Source: Brevundimonas subvibrioides (GTDB lineage Bacteria > Pseudomonadota > Alphaproteobacteria > Caulobacterales > Caulobacteraceae). From it: a DNA stretch of 64,000 nt. Where the stretch lies: the NCBI RefSeq assembly GCF_002280785.1, contig NZ_NCEQ01000006.1, positions 62,001 to 126,000 of the forward strand, written 5' to 3'. Positions 51,303 through 59,555 of the stretch are shown here, in pieces. Under the pieces are notes generated by a model. It did not search any database, had not been told where the DNA came from, and saw only the letters and a list, made by a program, of their open reading frames with translations. The position numbers were made by a program, and so were the translations under genes. The stretch's first letter is position 1; the number at the start of each line of letters is the position of its first letter.

Positions 51303-52406
51303 CTAGCCGTCGAGATCCTGACCTTCGTCCGGCTCGGGCGTGCCCAGGAGCTCGTCGGCGATCCTGGAGGTCGACTTGCGGACCTTGTCCTCAATGGCGT
51401 CGGCCATGTCGGGGTTGGCTTTCAGGAAGGCGCGGACGTTCTCGCGGCCCTGACCGATGCGGGTCGAGTCGTAGGAGAACCAGCTGCCCGACTTCTCGAT
51501 GATCCCGGCCTTGACGCCCAGGTCGATGATCTCGCCGAGCTTGGAGATGCCCTCGCCGTACATGATGTCGAAGATGACCTCGCGGAACGGCGGGGCGACC
51601 TTGTTCTTGACGACCTTCACGCGGGTGGTGTTGCCGACGACCTCGTCACGATCCTTGATCGCGCCGGTGCGGCGGATATCGAGACGGACCGAGGCATAGA
51701 ACTTCAGCGCATTGCCGCCCGTGGTCGTTTCCGGCGAGCCGTACATGACGCCGATCTTGTGACGGATCTGGTTGATGAACAGGACGATGCAGTTCGACTT
51801 GGAGATCGAGGCGGTCAGCTTGCGCAGGGCCTGGGACATCAGACGGGCCTGAAGGCCCGGGAGGCTGTCGCCCATCTCGCCCTCGATCTCGGCGCGCGGC
51901 GTCAGGGCGGCGACCGAGTCGATGACCACGATGTCAACGGCGCCTGAACGCACCAGGGTGTCGACGATCTCCAGCGCCTGTTCGCCCGTGTCGGGCTGCG
52001 ACACCAGCAGGTCGTCCAGGTTGACGCCCAGCTTCTGGGCATAGCCGGGGTCCAGCGCATGTTCGGCGTCGACGAAGGCGGCGGTGCCGCCGGCCTTCTG
52101 GATCTCGGCCACGGTGTGCAGGGCCAGGGTCGTCTTGCCGGAGGATTCAGGACCGAAGACCTCGATGACCCGCCCGCGCGGCAGGCCGCCGATGCCCAGC
52201 GCCATGTCGAGGCCGAGCGAGCCGGTGGACACCGAGGGGATCACGTCGGCGACCCCGCCCTTGCCCAGCTTCATGACCGAGCCCTTGCCGAAGGCGCGGT
52301 CGATCTGGGCGATCGCCGCCTCCAGCGCGCGCTGCTTGTCGCCGTCGTCCTTGCCCACCAATTTCAGATTCGCCTGAGCTGCCACCTTGCCACTCTCCCT
52401 TGCCAT
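51303..52406 (-). CDS. recA: Recombinase RecA
   Basis: A 367-residue RecA. The Walker A motif GPESSGKT is at 85-92, the Walker B region is [12 protein letters not shown], and the DNA-binding loops are [11 protein letters not shown] and [37 protein letters not shown]. RecA forms ATP-dependent filaments for recombination and triggers LexA cleavage. The protein ends ...DEGQDLDG, and its TAG lies at the edge of a palindromic element, so the last residues may be altered. A putative promoter and operator lie upstream (52480-52524). Confidence 0.98.
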   Translation of the reverse strand: MARESGKVAAQANLKLVGKDDGDKQRALEAAIAQIDRAFGKGSVMKLGKGGVADVIPSVSTGSLGLDMALGIGGLPRGRVIEVFGPESSGKTTLALHTVAEIQKAGGTAAFVDAEHALDPGYAQKLGVNLDDLLVSQPDTGEQALEIVDTLVRSGAVDIVVIDSVAALTPRAEIEGEMGDSLPGLQARLMSQALRKLTASISKSNCIVLFINQIRHKIGVMYGSPETTTGGNALKFYASVRLDIRRTGAIKDRDEVVGNTTRVKVVKNKVAPPFREVIFDIMYGEGISKLGEIIDLGVKAGIIEKSGSWFSYDSTRIGQGRENVRAFLKANPDMADAIEDKVRKSTSRIADELLGTPEPDEGQDLDG

Positions 52407-52483
52407 GATTCCCGTTGAGACCCTGGGGAGAGGCCCGCCTTCGGTCCGATGACCGTGACCCGCTCCCTGTGAGCAGGACTATG

Positions 52484-52524
52484 TGCATGGTTTGTTCTGG
52501 TTGCCAATATGTTCTTTTCGGAAC
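52484..52524 (-). promoter_or_regulatory. Candidate recA promoter with palindrome
   Basis: On the minus strand TTGGCA and CATAGT, 18 bases apart, could be -35 and -10 elements. Just upstream is the palindrome GTTC-CGAAAA-GAAC (52511-52524). The usual alphaproteobacterial LexA box is the direct repeat GTTC-N7-GTTC, which is not seen here, so the link to LexA is uncertain. Confidence 0.4.
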
Positions 52525-52562
52525 GACGGACGCAGCCGTGAGGCTACGTCCGTTTCTGACGC

Positions 52563-53384
52563 CTACTCCTTCAGATGGGCATCCAGCAGGGTGTACCAGG
52601 TCGAGGTCAGGCGCTCGAACTCGGCCGGGCACTGTTCGGCGCGTTCCGGGGTCAGCCATTCCTCCTCGAGGAGGTTGGCGTATTTGTCGGTGTCGGAGCC
52701 GTAAACCAGGCAGGTCAGGGTATAGTAGCGCTGCTGGCTGAGGGAGTGTTCGTCGGCGAAGTCGCTCTCGTCGACCTCGGTCGCCTCTTCGGGGTCGGTG
52801 TAGAAGCTGAGGGCGCCGGCGATGGCCGATTCCTCGCCTTCATCGCCGTCGATCAGCCACCAGGCGGCCAGGCTGTCGGCCGTGTCTTCCTCGCGGCCGG
52901 TGAAGGGAATCTCGAGAACGTCGACCAGGGCGTGGCCGACCTCGTGGAAGACGGTGAACAGGAAGGAGCCGTTGACCGCGTCCTCGATCTCTTCCTCGGT
53001 TTCGTAGTAGGCGGCGAAGTTCTCGCGCTCGCCTTCGAACATCTCGATGCAGATCTGGATCTCGCGATCCTCGGGGATGTAGTAGGCGTTGTTCTCGCCG
53101 CATTCGGCGAAGCGCAGGCCGATATCGACGGGCAGGATCAGGCTCTCGTTCAGAACGTCGGCGACGTCCTCCAGCCAGCGCTCCTCGCTCAGTTGGGCGG
53201 CCAGATCGGTGTAGTCGTCGCTTTCCAGCACGGCCGGGCGGACGACGAAGTCGCCGCGATCCAGGGCAGGGCGGGCGGCGGAGGCCTCGGCCGAGGCGGT
53301 CCCGTCCTCGCAGGCGGAGATGGCCAGGGCCGTGAAGGCGATAAGCGTGAAGCGACGCGCGTGCGTCCCGATTGACATGGACAT
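52563..53384 (-). CDS. DUF4344 family metallopeptidase-like lipoprotein
   Basis: A 273-residue protein with a lipobox (LAISAC, cysteine at about residue 25) and a zinc-type helix FHEVGHALVDVLEIPFTGREEDTADSLAAW. The HExxH and following E/D residues match the DUF4344 metallopeptidase family. It is very acidic and has cysteine pairs (AECGENN, IQICIEMF). It is exported and anchored, probably to the outer membrane. It lies upstream of recA in the same direction, but a 156-base gap with the recA promoter separates them. Substrate is unknown. Confidence 0.87.
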   Translation of the reverse strand: MSMSIGTHARRFTLIAFTALAISACEDGTASAEASAARPALDRGDFVVRPAVLESDDYTDLAAQLSEERWLEDVADVLNESLILPVDIGLRFAECGENNAYYIPEDREIQICIEMFEGERENFAAYYETEEEIEDAVNGSFLFTVFHEVGHALVDVLEIPFTGREEDTADSLAAWWLIDGDEGEESAIAGALSFYTDPEEATEVDESDFADEHSLSQQRYYTLTCLVYGSDTDKYANLLEEEWLTPERAEQCPAEFERLTSTWYTLLDAHLKE

Positions 53385-53410
53385 GGTGTTCCCCCTGAAC
53401 GCAGGCTGTC

Positions 53411-53429
53411 TAGCGCCGCAGGGGCGCTA
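53411..53429. terminator. Hairpin between methyltransferase and DUF4344 genes
   Basis: TAGCGCC-GCAGG-GGCGCTA forms a perfect seven-base-pair stem, 34 bases beyond the methyltransferase stop on the minus strand. There is no T-tract, so termination is only probable. Confidence 0.5.
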
Positions 53430-53462
53430 CGCCAACGTCCGCGAACGGAGCGTCAGACTCCG

Positions 53463-54155
53463 TCAGTGCGAGGTGGGGTCGCGCACCGCGATCAGGGACT
53501 TGGTCAGGCCGGCCACGACTTCGTCGTGGTGGGCCGCGTCGGGATAGAGAAAACGGAACTGGGCCTTGTCCAGCAGGCGGGCGTGCTGGACGTCGCGCAT
53601 GGCCGCGCCCATGTCCGGCGCCTTCTGCGAGAAGCCGTGGCGGCGTTTGAGCAGGGAACGGGCGCGGCTCTGTTCCGAACGCCAGTGGAAGAAGGGGGCC
53701 GAGAAATGCGGCTCCACCGGGAACCAGAAATAGGGCGTCTGGACGTAGTAGCGCGGGGCCAGGCGGCGGCATTCGGCGGCGAAGGCCTCCATCCGCGCCC
53801 AGTCGCCGACGTGTTCGATCACCGAGTTGGAGTGGACCATGTCGAACGCGTGGTCTTCGTATTGCGGCAGGGCGCAGGCGTCGCCGTCGATGACGGAGAA
53901 CAGGCGGGGGTCCGCGACCTCGTCGATGCCGCCCGGATTGACGAGGGTGATGCGGACCCTCGAGGCGTCCAGGAACTGGCGATCGAACAGGGTCCAGTAG
54001 TTGGCCTCGCCGCCCAGATCGATGATGTTCACCGCGCCCTTCCCGGCGTGGATCCTGGTGATCATCGCAATGATCCTCCGTGCGCGGGCGCGGCGGAACC
54101 GCGAGACCAGCGAGTTGGGATCGGTGTTGTCCTGGAGGGCGTGGATCAGGTTCAT
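53463..54155 (-). CDS. Class I SAM-dependent methyltransferase
   Basis: A 230-residue Rossmann-fold methyltransferase. Motif I is NIIDLGGEANYW, the acidic residue of motif II is in VRITLVNPGG, and the motif III/IV region is DHAFDMVHSNSVIEHVGDW. The substrate part contains YYVQTPYFWFPVEPHFSAPFFHW, which is typical of a group found near polysaccharide genes, though no such genes are near here. Target molecule unknown. It is preceded by the M28 peptidase gene with 58 bases between, so they may share a transcript. Confidence 0.87.
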   Translation of the reverse strand: MNLIHALQDNTDPNSLVSRFRRARARRIIAMITRIHAGKGAVNIIDLGGEANYWTLFDRQFLDASRVRITLVNPGGIDEVADPRLFSVIDGDACALPQYEDHAFDMVHSNSVIEHVGDWARMEAFAAECRRLAPRYYVQTPYFWFPVEPHFSAPFFHWRSEQSRARSLLKRRHGFSQKAPDMGAAMRDVQHARLLDKAQFRFLYPDAAHHDEVVAGLTKSLIAVRDPTSH

Positions 54156-54213
54156 GCGCCCCTCGTACAGGACCGGCTTTGCCGCCCGCTTAAGTGGCAG
54201 GGTTACCGGAAGC

Positions 54214-56097
54214 CTAAGTGGGGCCGTCGGCGGCAGGCGCGGGCGCGGGCTCGGCGAATCGGGCCGTCAGCGACAGGCCGCAGGCGAGGATCAGACAGGC
54301 CGCCGCGGCCGCCCCCAGCCTGCCCTTCGAGCGCGGGGCGAGCGGGACGAGGAACAGCAGCACCAGCACAGTCATGAGCGCGAGGACGCCGGGCAGGTCC
54401 ATGCCGACGCCGAGGAAGACCTGGTGCGACAGGTTCAGGATCCAGGCCCCGCCGACGACCGTGGCGACGACCGCCGGGATCAGGGAGCGGGGGCTCTCCA
54501 GCCGCGCGCCGGTGAGGGCGCAGGCCGCCGCCGCGAGGGCCGCGAGCAGGCCCGGCCAGATGAAGATCAGGGCGGCTTCCGGCGCCGCAGCCTGGGCCAT
54601 CAAGCCGAAGACGAAGATCAGGGCGATCAGGCCGAGCCAACCGCCCCAGACCGTCCTGGGCGCACTCTGCGACCAGACCGTCAGGCCCAGAGCCACGACA
54701 CCGGCGCCGAGCACCACGGGATCGAGACCACCGAGGATCTGGGCGGCCGCGACCGCCACGATGATGACGCCGGCCAGCAGTTTCGACCCGAAGGCTTGAC
54801 GACCCGCCAGCAGGGCGAGGGCGACGGCGGCCATGGCAAGGCCTGTTCCGGCCTCCATCCACGGCAGGCGGCGGAGCAGGGTGTAGTAGACGTCGGCGGA
54901 CTCGGCGCGTGACGACATCGGCCCGGCCAGCACCCGCACGCCGTGGGCGACAACGATCCCCATGGCCACGACCCACAGGCCCGACAGCATCCCGCGTCCG
55001 ACGTCGGCGGCGGTCAGCCCGGTCGCATGGCGCGCCCCCCAGGCGGCAAAGGCGCCGAGCGCCGCAGTCAGGGCCAGCAGGGTCCAGCCGAGGTCGAGCG
55101 AATGAACGATGGTGAACAGGCCCAGATAGTCGCCGTAGACGACATTGCGGCCCGGGACCGGCAAGGCGTCGGCGCGGAGCAGGGCGTCGGTCGCCTCCAG
55201 CGCCTGGGAGCCGATATGCTGGACCGCGCCCTGATCAAGGTTGTCCGGGGTGGCGGTCGGGGAGTGGTACTGGGACGGGCGGCCGATGAAGGCGAAATTG
55301 ACCCCGGCGATGCCCCGGTTCCTCGAGATTGTGAAGTCGGTGCCGTTCGGCATGTTTTCATAGACGAAGATCGACAGGGAGCTGGACGAAGCCCCGCCGT
55401 CGGCCCGCCGGGCAGCCCGGCTGAACAGGTCGATGGTTTCGGCATTGCCGCGCCCGGTCTCGAACATGAAGGCGCGGCCGCCGCCGCCCCGGGCCTCCAG
55501 ATTGACCACCGCCCCGATCCGGTCGCGCAGGGGATGTTCGGAGAAGAAGATGCGGGCGCCGTCCAGATTCAGCTCTTCGGAATCGGTGAACACAACGACC
55601 AGGCTGCGGTCGGCAGGGCCACGCGCCTTGATGGCGCGCACGGCTTCGAGGATCGCCGCGACGCCGGCGCCGTCATCGGCGGCGCCGGGAGAGTTCCAGG
55701 CGCTGTCGTAGTGGGCCATCAGCAGCACGGCCGGGGCCGAAGGATCGCGGCCGGGCAGGACGCCGACGATATTGACCGCCATATTGCCTGCTGCGGCCGG
55801 ATCCCCGCCCCAACGGCGCAGACGCTCGATGGCTTCGGGCGACAGGGCCCCGGCCTGTAGCGCCGGGTTGAGCCCCTGCGCCGCCATGCGGCCGAACAGC
55901 CAGGATTGTACCCGCGCGTGGTCGGCCGAGCCGACGGGGTGGGGTCGGGCGCCGATGACGCGAACATCGGCCATGGCGCGGACGGCGGAGAAGTCGGCGG
56001 CGGGCGTGTCGGTCCCGCGCGCGCCGGGAACCTGAAGGGCCCACACGCCGATCAGCAGAGCGACTGCCAGCGATCCGAGAAACAGAGCCCAACGCAT
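54214..56097 (-). CDS. M28 family peptidase with C-terminal membrane domain
   Basis: A roughly 627-residue membrane zinc peptidase. A signal anchor (ALFLGSLAVALLIGVWAL) precedes the M28 domain, where the metal ligands sit in LMAHYDSAWNSPGAADDGAGVAAILEAV, FTDSEELNLDGA and NLEARGGGG. The C-terminal 300 residues hold about eight hydrophobic segments. The fusion of M28 to membrane helices is known for ER aminopeptidase-like proteins (Fxna type). The ATG at 56097 is preferred because GGAGG is eight bases upstream; the ATG at 56103 has too short a spacing. Function: probable aminopeptidase facing the periplasm. Confidence 0.88.
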   Translation of the reverse strand: MRWALFLGSLAVALLIGVWALQVPGARGTDTPAADFSAVRAMADVRVIGARPHPVGSADHARVQSWLFGRMAAQGLNPALQAGALSPEAIERLRRWGGDPAAAGNMAVNIVGVLPGRDPSAPAVLLMAHYDSAWNSPGAADDGAGVAAILEAVRAIKARGPADRSLVVVFTDSEELNLDGARIFFSEHPLRDRIGAVVNLEARGGGGRAFMFETGRGNAETIDLFSRAARRADGGASSSSLSIFVYENMPNGTDFTISRNRGIAGVNFAFIGRPSQYHSPTATPDNLDQGAVQHIGSQALEATDALLRADALPVPGRNVVYGDYLGLFTIVHSLDLGWTLLALTAALGAFAAWGARHATGLTAADVGRGMLSGLWVVAMGIVVAHGVRVLAGPMSSRAESADVYYTLLRRLPWMEAGTGLAMAAVALALLAGRQAFGSKLLAGVIIVAVAAAQILGGLDPVVLGAGVVALGLTVWSQSAPRTVWGGWLGLIALIFVFGLMAQAAAPEAALIFIWPGLLAALAAAACALTGARLESPRSLIPAVVATVVGGAWILNLSHQVFLGVGMDLPGVLALMTVLVLLFLVPLAPRSKGRLGAAAAACLILACGLSLTARFAEPAPAPAADGPT

Positions 56098-56158
56098 CGT
56101 CATCCCCTCCGACGTTGCGGCGACCATACGGGGCCGGGCGTGGCCGTGTCGACCGGGA

Positions 56159-56974
56159 TCAGGCGGCGCGGCTGAGGGCTGAGGGCGCCTTGACGAACAG
56201 GCCCTTGCGGCCGGTCACGGGACGGAAGGCGACGGTGTCGGCGTCGATTCGCTCGTCGGCTCCCAGAATCAGGACGCCGTCGTCCACCAGTCGCCGCTCC
56301 AGACCGTCCACGACCTGGCCGCGCCTGGCCGGATCCATTTCGGAGAGGATGTTTCGGCACAGGATGACGTCGAACCGGGCGGCGTCGGCCGGGGCGTCGA
56401 GCAGGTTGTGGCGGGCGAAGCGGACGGCGGCGCGCAGGGCCGGCTTGGCGACCCAGGCGTCGTCCGCCGGATCGAACCAGTTCAGCATCGTCTGGGCCTG
56501 CAGGCCGCGCTGGATCTCGAAGGCGGTGTAGGAGCCCGCCCGGCCGCGCTCGATCGCGCGCTGTGACAGGTCGGTGGCGACGATCTCGACATTGGCCCCG
56601 ACCTCGAGGCCGGCCATGGCGAGGGAGTAGGGCTCCTGGCCGTGCGAGCAGCCGGCGGACCAGACGCGCACCAGACCCTCAGGCCGGGCGCGGGCGATGG
56701 CGGGCAGCAGTTCGCGCGCAAAGGTGTCGAACACCGTCCGGTCGCGGCGGAACCAGGTCTCGGGGTTCAGCAGGGCCTCGATGACCGCCCAGCCGAGGCT
56801 GGCCACCGGCTTGGCCCACAGGCTGGCCAGCATGTCGTCGACGCTGTCGAAGCCCTCGCGACGGGCGACAGGGGCCAGCCGGTGCTCGGCGAGGTGGATC
56901 CGATCGCGCCCCAGCCGGAAGCCGGCGCGAGAGGCCATCAGGGCCTGCAGGCGGTCGAAATCGTCCTGGATCAT
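56159..56974 (-). CDS. cheR: CheR-type protein-glutamate methyltransferase
   Basis: A 271-residue CheR methyltransferase. The N-terminal helical domain (FDRLQALMASRAGFRLGRDR) is followed by the SAM-binding domain with ETWFRRD, VRVWSAGCSHGQEPYSLAM, FDVILCRNILSEMDPARRGQVVDGL and LILGADERID. It transfers methyl groups to chemoreceptor glutamates. No receptor or CheB gene is nearby; it lies beside a CheY-like gene and chpT, as recalled for Caulobacter. It may therefore belong to a secondary chemotaxis set. Start at the ATG at 56974. Confidence 0.9.
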   Translation of the reverse strand: MIQDDFDRLQALMASRAGFRLGRDRIHLAEHRLAPVARREGFDSVDDMLASLWAKPVASLGWAVIEALLNPETWFRRDRTVFDTFARELLPAIARARPEGLVRVWSAGCSHGQEPYSLAMAGLEVGANVEIVATDLSQRAIERGRAGSYTAFEIQRGLQAQTMLNWFDPADDAWVAKPALRAAVRFARHNLLDAPADAARFDVILCRNILSEMDPARRGQVVDGLERRLVDDGVLILGADERIDADTVAFRPVTGRKGLFVKAPSALSRAA

Positions 56975-57006
56975 GTGACGGCTACAGCGCGGGTCATGGC
57001 TGGGCT

Positions 57007-57378
57007 TCAGACCGCTCCGACTTCACTGAATTTGGAGTGGAGGATTTCCGAGTCGAACGGCTTCATCACATAGTCGTCCGCCCCGGCCGACAGGGCCTCG
57101 GCGATGCGTTCAGGCGCCGTCTCAATGGTGCAGAACAGGACCTTGGGCTTGTCGCCGCCGGGGGTGGTGCGCAGCCGACGCAGGAAGGCCAGCCCGTCCA
57201 TGACGGGCATGTTCCAGTCCAGCAGGACGACGTCGGGCATCATGCCGGTGCAGTAGGACAAGGCCTCGATCCCGTCGGCGGCTTCGTCGACCTCGAACCC
57301 GAGGCCTTCCACGATGCGGCGCGCGACCTTGCGGATGATCCGGCTGTCGTCAACGATGAGGCAGGTGCGGACGTCCAA
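57007..57378 (-). CDS. CheY-like single-domain response regulator
   Basis: A 123-residue receiver domain. D10 and D11 (LIVDDSRIIRKVARRI) and the phosphorylation site D54 (VVLLDWNMPVMDGLAFLRRL) are present, with the conserved threonine in VLFCTIE and lysine in YVMKPFD. The start is a TTG at 57378 with GGAG upstream (TTGGAGAAG); the in-frame TTG further up would add a tail not seen in the family. It lies between chpT and cheR. A half CtrA-type site GTTAACC sits upstream. Which output it drives (motor or other) is not known. Confidence 0.9.
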   Translation of the reverse strand: MDVRTCLIVDDSRIIRKVARRIVEGLGFEVDEAADGIEALSYCTGMMPDVVLLDWNMPVMDGLAFLRRLRTTPGGDKPKVLFCTIETAPERIAEALSAGADDYVMKPFDSEILHSKFSEVGAV

Positions 57379-57439
57379 CGCGGTCTTCTCCAAACGGCTC
57401 GAATCAAGCGCCGCTCCAACCGCCAATATCGCTTCCGGG

Positions 57440-57460
57440 CGGTTAACGAGGCGTTGGGAT
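57440..57460 (-). promoter_or_regulatory. Possible CtrA half site between chpT and the CheY-like gene
   Basis: On the minus strand CGTTAACC (part of CCAA-CGCCTCG-TTAAC) lies about 65 bases before the CheY-like start. Only the right half and AA of the left half fit the CtrA consensus, so this is a weak call. Confidence 0.25.
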
Positions 57461-57466
57461 TCGGGA

Positions 57467-58147
57467 TTAAGACGGCATCCGTACGGTCATCGACACGCGG
57501 CTTTCCACAGCTTCGACCGTGAGCGTTCCGCCCGCCTGATCGGCCGTGAGCCACAGCCAGTAAGGCTGAATCCACTGGCCCGCGAGGCCTTCGGTCAGCC
57601 GCTGGCCGGCCAGACCCGTCGCCGCCTCGGCCTTCAGCCGGGCCCGTGCTCCCTCGGCCACGCCCTCGATCACCAGTTGCGCGCCCTCGCGGCGCACGGC
57701 GACAGTGGCCGCCCCGCCCGTCGGCAAGGCCCCTACAGTCAGATAAGCCAGATTGACCAGGGCCCGGGCCTGGGGCTTGCCGAAGTCGCCGTCGCCGAGG
57801 TTCCAGGCCAGGGTGGCGCGTCCGCCCGCGACCACGTTATCGACCAGGGCCGTCAGTTCGGCGCCCGTGAACCGCTCGGCGGTCGTCGCGGCCCCGAAGG
57901 CGACGCGGCAGAACTGGACCAGGGCGACCATCTTTCTGGCGCTGTCGGCGATGAGGCTCATGGCGTCGTCGCGCATGTCCTGGGCCGTCGGATCGTCCAG
58001 CAGGTCCAGCCCCGACATGATCGCGCCCGAGGGCGAGATGAAGTCGTGGCAGAGCTTGGCGGCGATGAGGCTGGCCAGTTCCTGGCCATCGACGGGCAGT
58101 CCGCCCAACTGCGAACCAGACTGGGCGGAGACGGCGGCGTCGGTCAT
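57467..58147 (-). CDS. chpT: Histidine phosphotransferase ChpT
   Basis: A 226-residue ChpT. The N-terminal helices carry the phosphorylated H34 in KLCHDFISPSGAIMSGLDLL, and the C-terminal domain resembles a degenerate ATPase fold (LAYLTVGALPTGGAATVAVRREG). ChpT takes phosphate from CckA and passes it to CtrA and CpdR. With cckA at 28798 the window holds two of the four relay parts; ctrA and cpdR are not seen. The ATG at 58147 gives the standard length. The CheY-like and cheR genes follow downstream on the same strand. Confidence 0.92.
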   Translation of the reverse strand: MTDAAVSAQSGSQLGGLPVDGQELASLIAAKLCHDFISPSGAIMSGLDLLDDPTAQDMRDDAMSLIADSARKMVALVQFCRVAFGAATTAERFTGAELTALVDNVVAGGRATLAWNLGDGDFGKPQARALVNLAYLTVGALPTGGAATVAVRREGAQLVIEGVAEGARARLKAEAATGLAGQRLTEGLAGQWIQPYWLWLTADQAGGTLTVEAVESRVSMTVRMPS

Positions 58148-58244
58148 GCGGGGCTCGGGCTCGCTAGGGGCTTCAAGATCGGCCGGCACCCTCGCGTGAT
58201 TTGCGCCGTCGCGAAACCGCCCGCGATGGTCTATCCCCCGGCAA

Positions 58245-59027
58245 ATGACCGACAGACTGTCCTCCGACCTCGCCTCCGGCGCCCTGCATGACACCCTCGC
58301 CGAGATCGCGGAGGAGGCCGCCGCCGTCATCCTGCCCTACTGGCGGGCGGGCGGAGAGGTGTTCTCCAAGGCGGACGACAGCCCGGTCACCCTGGCGGAC
58401 CAGAAGGCCGAGGCCCTGATCCTGTCGCGCCTGTCGGCCCTCTATCCCGAAGTCCAGGCCGTGGCCGAGGAGCAGTCGGAGGCCCAGGGCAAGCCCGAGA
58501 GCGCCGCTGATCGGTTCTGGCTGATCGATCCGCTGGACGGCACCAAGGGGTTCGTCCAGGGCAAGGAAAGCTTCACCGTCAACATCGCCCTGATCGAGGG
58601 AAACCGTCCGGCGGTCGGCGTTGTCTCGGCGCCCGCGACGTCGCTGACCTGGCGGACCGCGCCCGGCGGCGGGGCCCAGATGCGCCGCTATGGCGACGCC
58701 TGGCGGACGATCCGGGTGCGCAACCGGCCGGATCAGGGCTTCGCCCTCTTGAGCCACAGCGTCACCGACGAGGAGGCCGGGCGCCTGGCCTCCCGCTACG
58801 GCTGCACCCAGTGGCAGGGGACGGATTCGTCGCTTAAATTCTGCCTGATCGCCGAGGGGCGGTTCGACGCCTATCCGCGCACCGGCCCGACCTCGGAGTG
58901 GGACACGGCCGCGGGGCAGGCGGTGCTGGAGGCCGCCGGAGGGCGGGTGCTGGGCCCGGACGGTCAACCGCTGGCCTACGGCAAACCGGGGTTTCTGAAC
59001 GGGCCGTTCGTGGCGATGGGCGGGTAG
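58245..59027 (+). CDS. cysQ: 3'(2'),5'-bisphosphate nucleotidase CysQ
   Basis: A 260-residue inositol-monophosphatase-fold enzyme. Motif one is LIDPLDGTKGFVQGKESFTVNIAL, motif two is TSEWDTAAGQAVLEAAGG, and the N-terminal metal-binding acid cluster is in VAEEQSEAQ. CysQ removes the 3' phosphate from PAP, a by-product of sulfate assimilation. The wording DGTKGFxxG with FTVNIALIEG fits CysQ better than inositol or histidinol phosphatases. It diverges from chpT with about 97 bases between. Standard length. Confidence 0.9.
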   Translation: MTDRLSSDLASGALHDTLAEIAEEAAAVILPYWRAGGEVFSKADDSPVTLADQKAEALILSRLSALYPEVQAVAEEQSEAQGKPESAADRFWLIDPLDGTKGFVQGKESFTVNIALIEGNRPAVGVVSAPATSLTWRTAPGGGAQMRRYGDAWRTIRVRNRPDQGFALLSHSVTDEEAGRLASRYGCTQWQGTDSSLKFCLIAEGRFDAYPRTGPTSEWDTAAGQAVLEAAGGRVLGPDGQPLAYGKPGFLNGPFVAMGG

Positions 59028-59147
59028 GGCGATACCAGGCGGACGGGACGGCTGGTCGCGGTTTTGCATCTGGGCGGGCCGCGCTCCAGAACTGGCCTTC
59101 CCTCTTCGCGCGTGGTCTTGTCGATTGACCAAGTCAAAGGGGCGCCT

Positions 59148-59555
59148 ATGTCATCGAAGCGGCTTCTCATCGTTGTGGCTATGCTGCTGGGCAGTTGTAC
59201 CGTCGCAGGCCCGCCGGGGAGCCTTGAGGCGCGGCAGCTGCTGGTTCAGACCGGCCAGTGTTTCCGGGGCGAAGAGGTGAACAACTTCAACGTCAAGGAC
59301 GCCCGCAACGCCTATGTCGCCACCCGTCGCGGCTATGTCTATCGGCTCGAGAGCGCCGGGGACTGTTTCGGTGAGGGCGTCATCAGCCTGTCGGTCCCTC
59401 ACCACCGGCTGAGCAGCCAGGGGATCTGCGTGGGAGAGGAGACGGCCGTCTACATCGCGCAGTGGCGCGGCGGGATCGGCCAGCAATGCGTGGCCCGGGT
59501 CTCGGGTCCGATCCGGGACAGCCGCGTCTCGGGACTTTGGTCCCGCCAGAACTAG
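59148..59555 (+). CDS. DUF6491-type small lipoprotein
   Basis: A 135-residue lipoprotein with lipobox LLGSC. The mature part (GQCFRGEEVNNFNVKDARNAYVATRRGYVYRLESAGDCF, then GICVGEETAVYI and QCVARV) has two disulfide-capable pairs and matches the DUF6491 pattern common in Caulobacterales. The start at 59148 has AAAGGGG upstream. Its stop overlaps the converging gene by four bases, so both share the last codons. Function is unknown. Confidence 0.8.
   Translation: MSSKRLLIVVAMLLGSCTVAGPPGSLEARQLLVQTGQCFRGEEVNNFNVKDARNAYVATRRGYVYRLESAGDCFGEGVISLSVPHHRLSSQGICVGEETAVYIAQWRGGIGQQCVARVSGPIRDSRVSGLWSRQN

Noticed and set aside
52484-52524. Standard LexA box at recA
   Set aside because: The expected direct repeat GTTC-N7-GTTC is not present; only a GTTC-N6-GAAC palindrome is, so it is listed as a candidate promoter region only.
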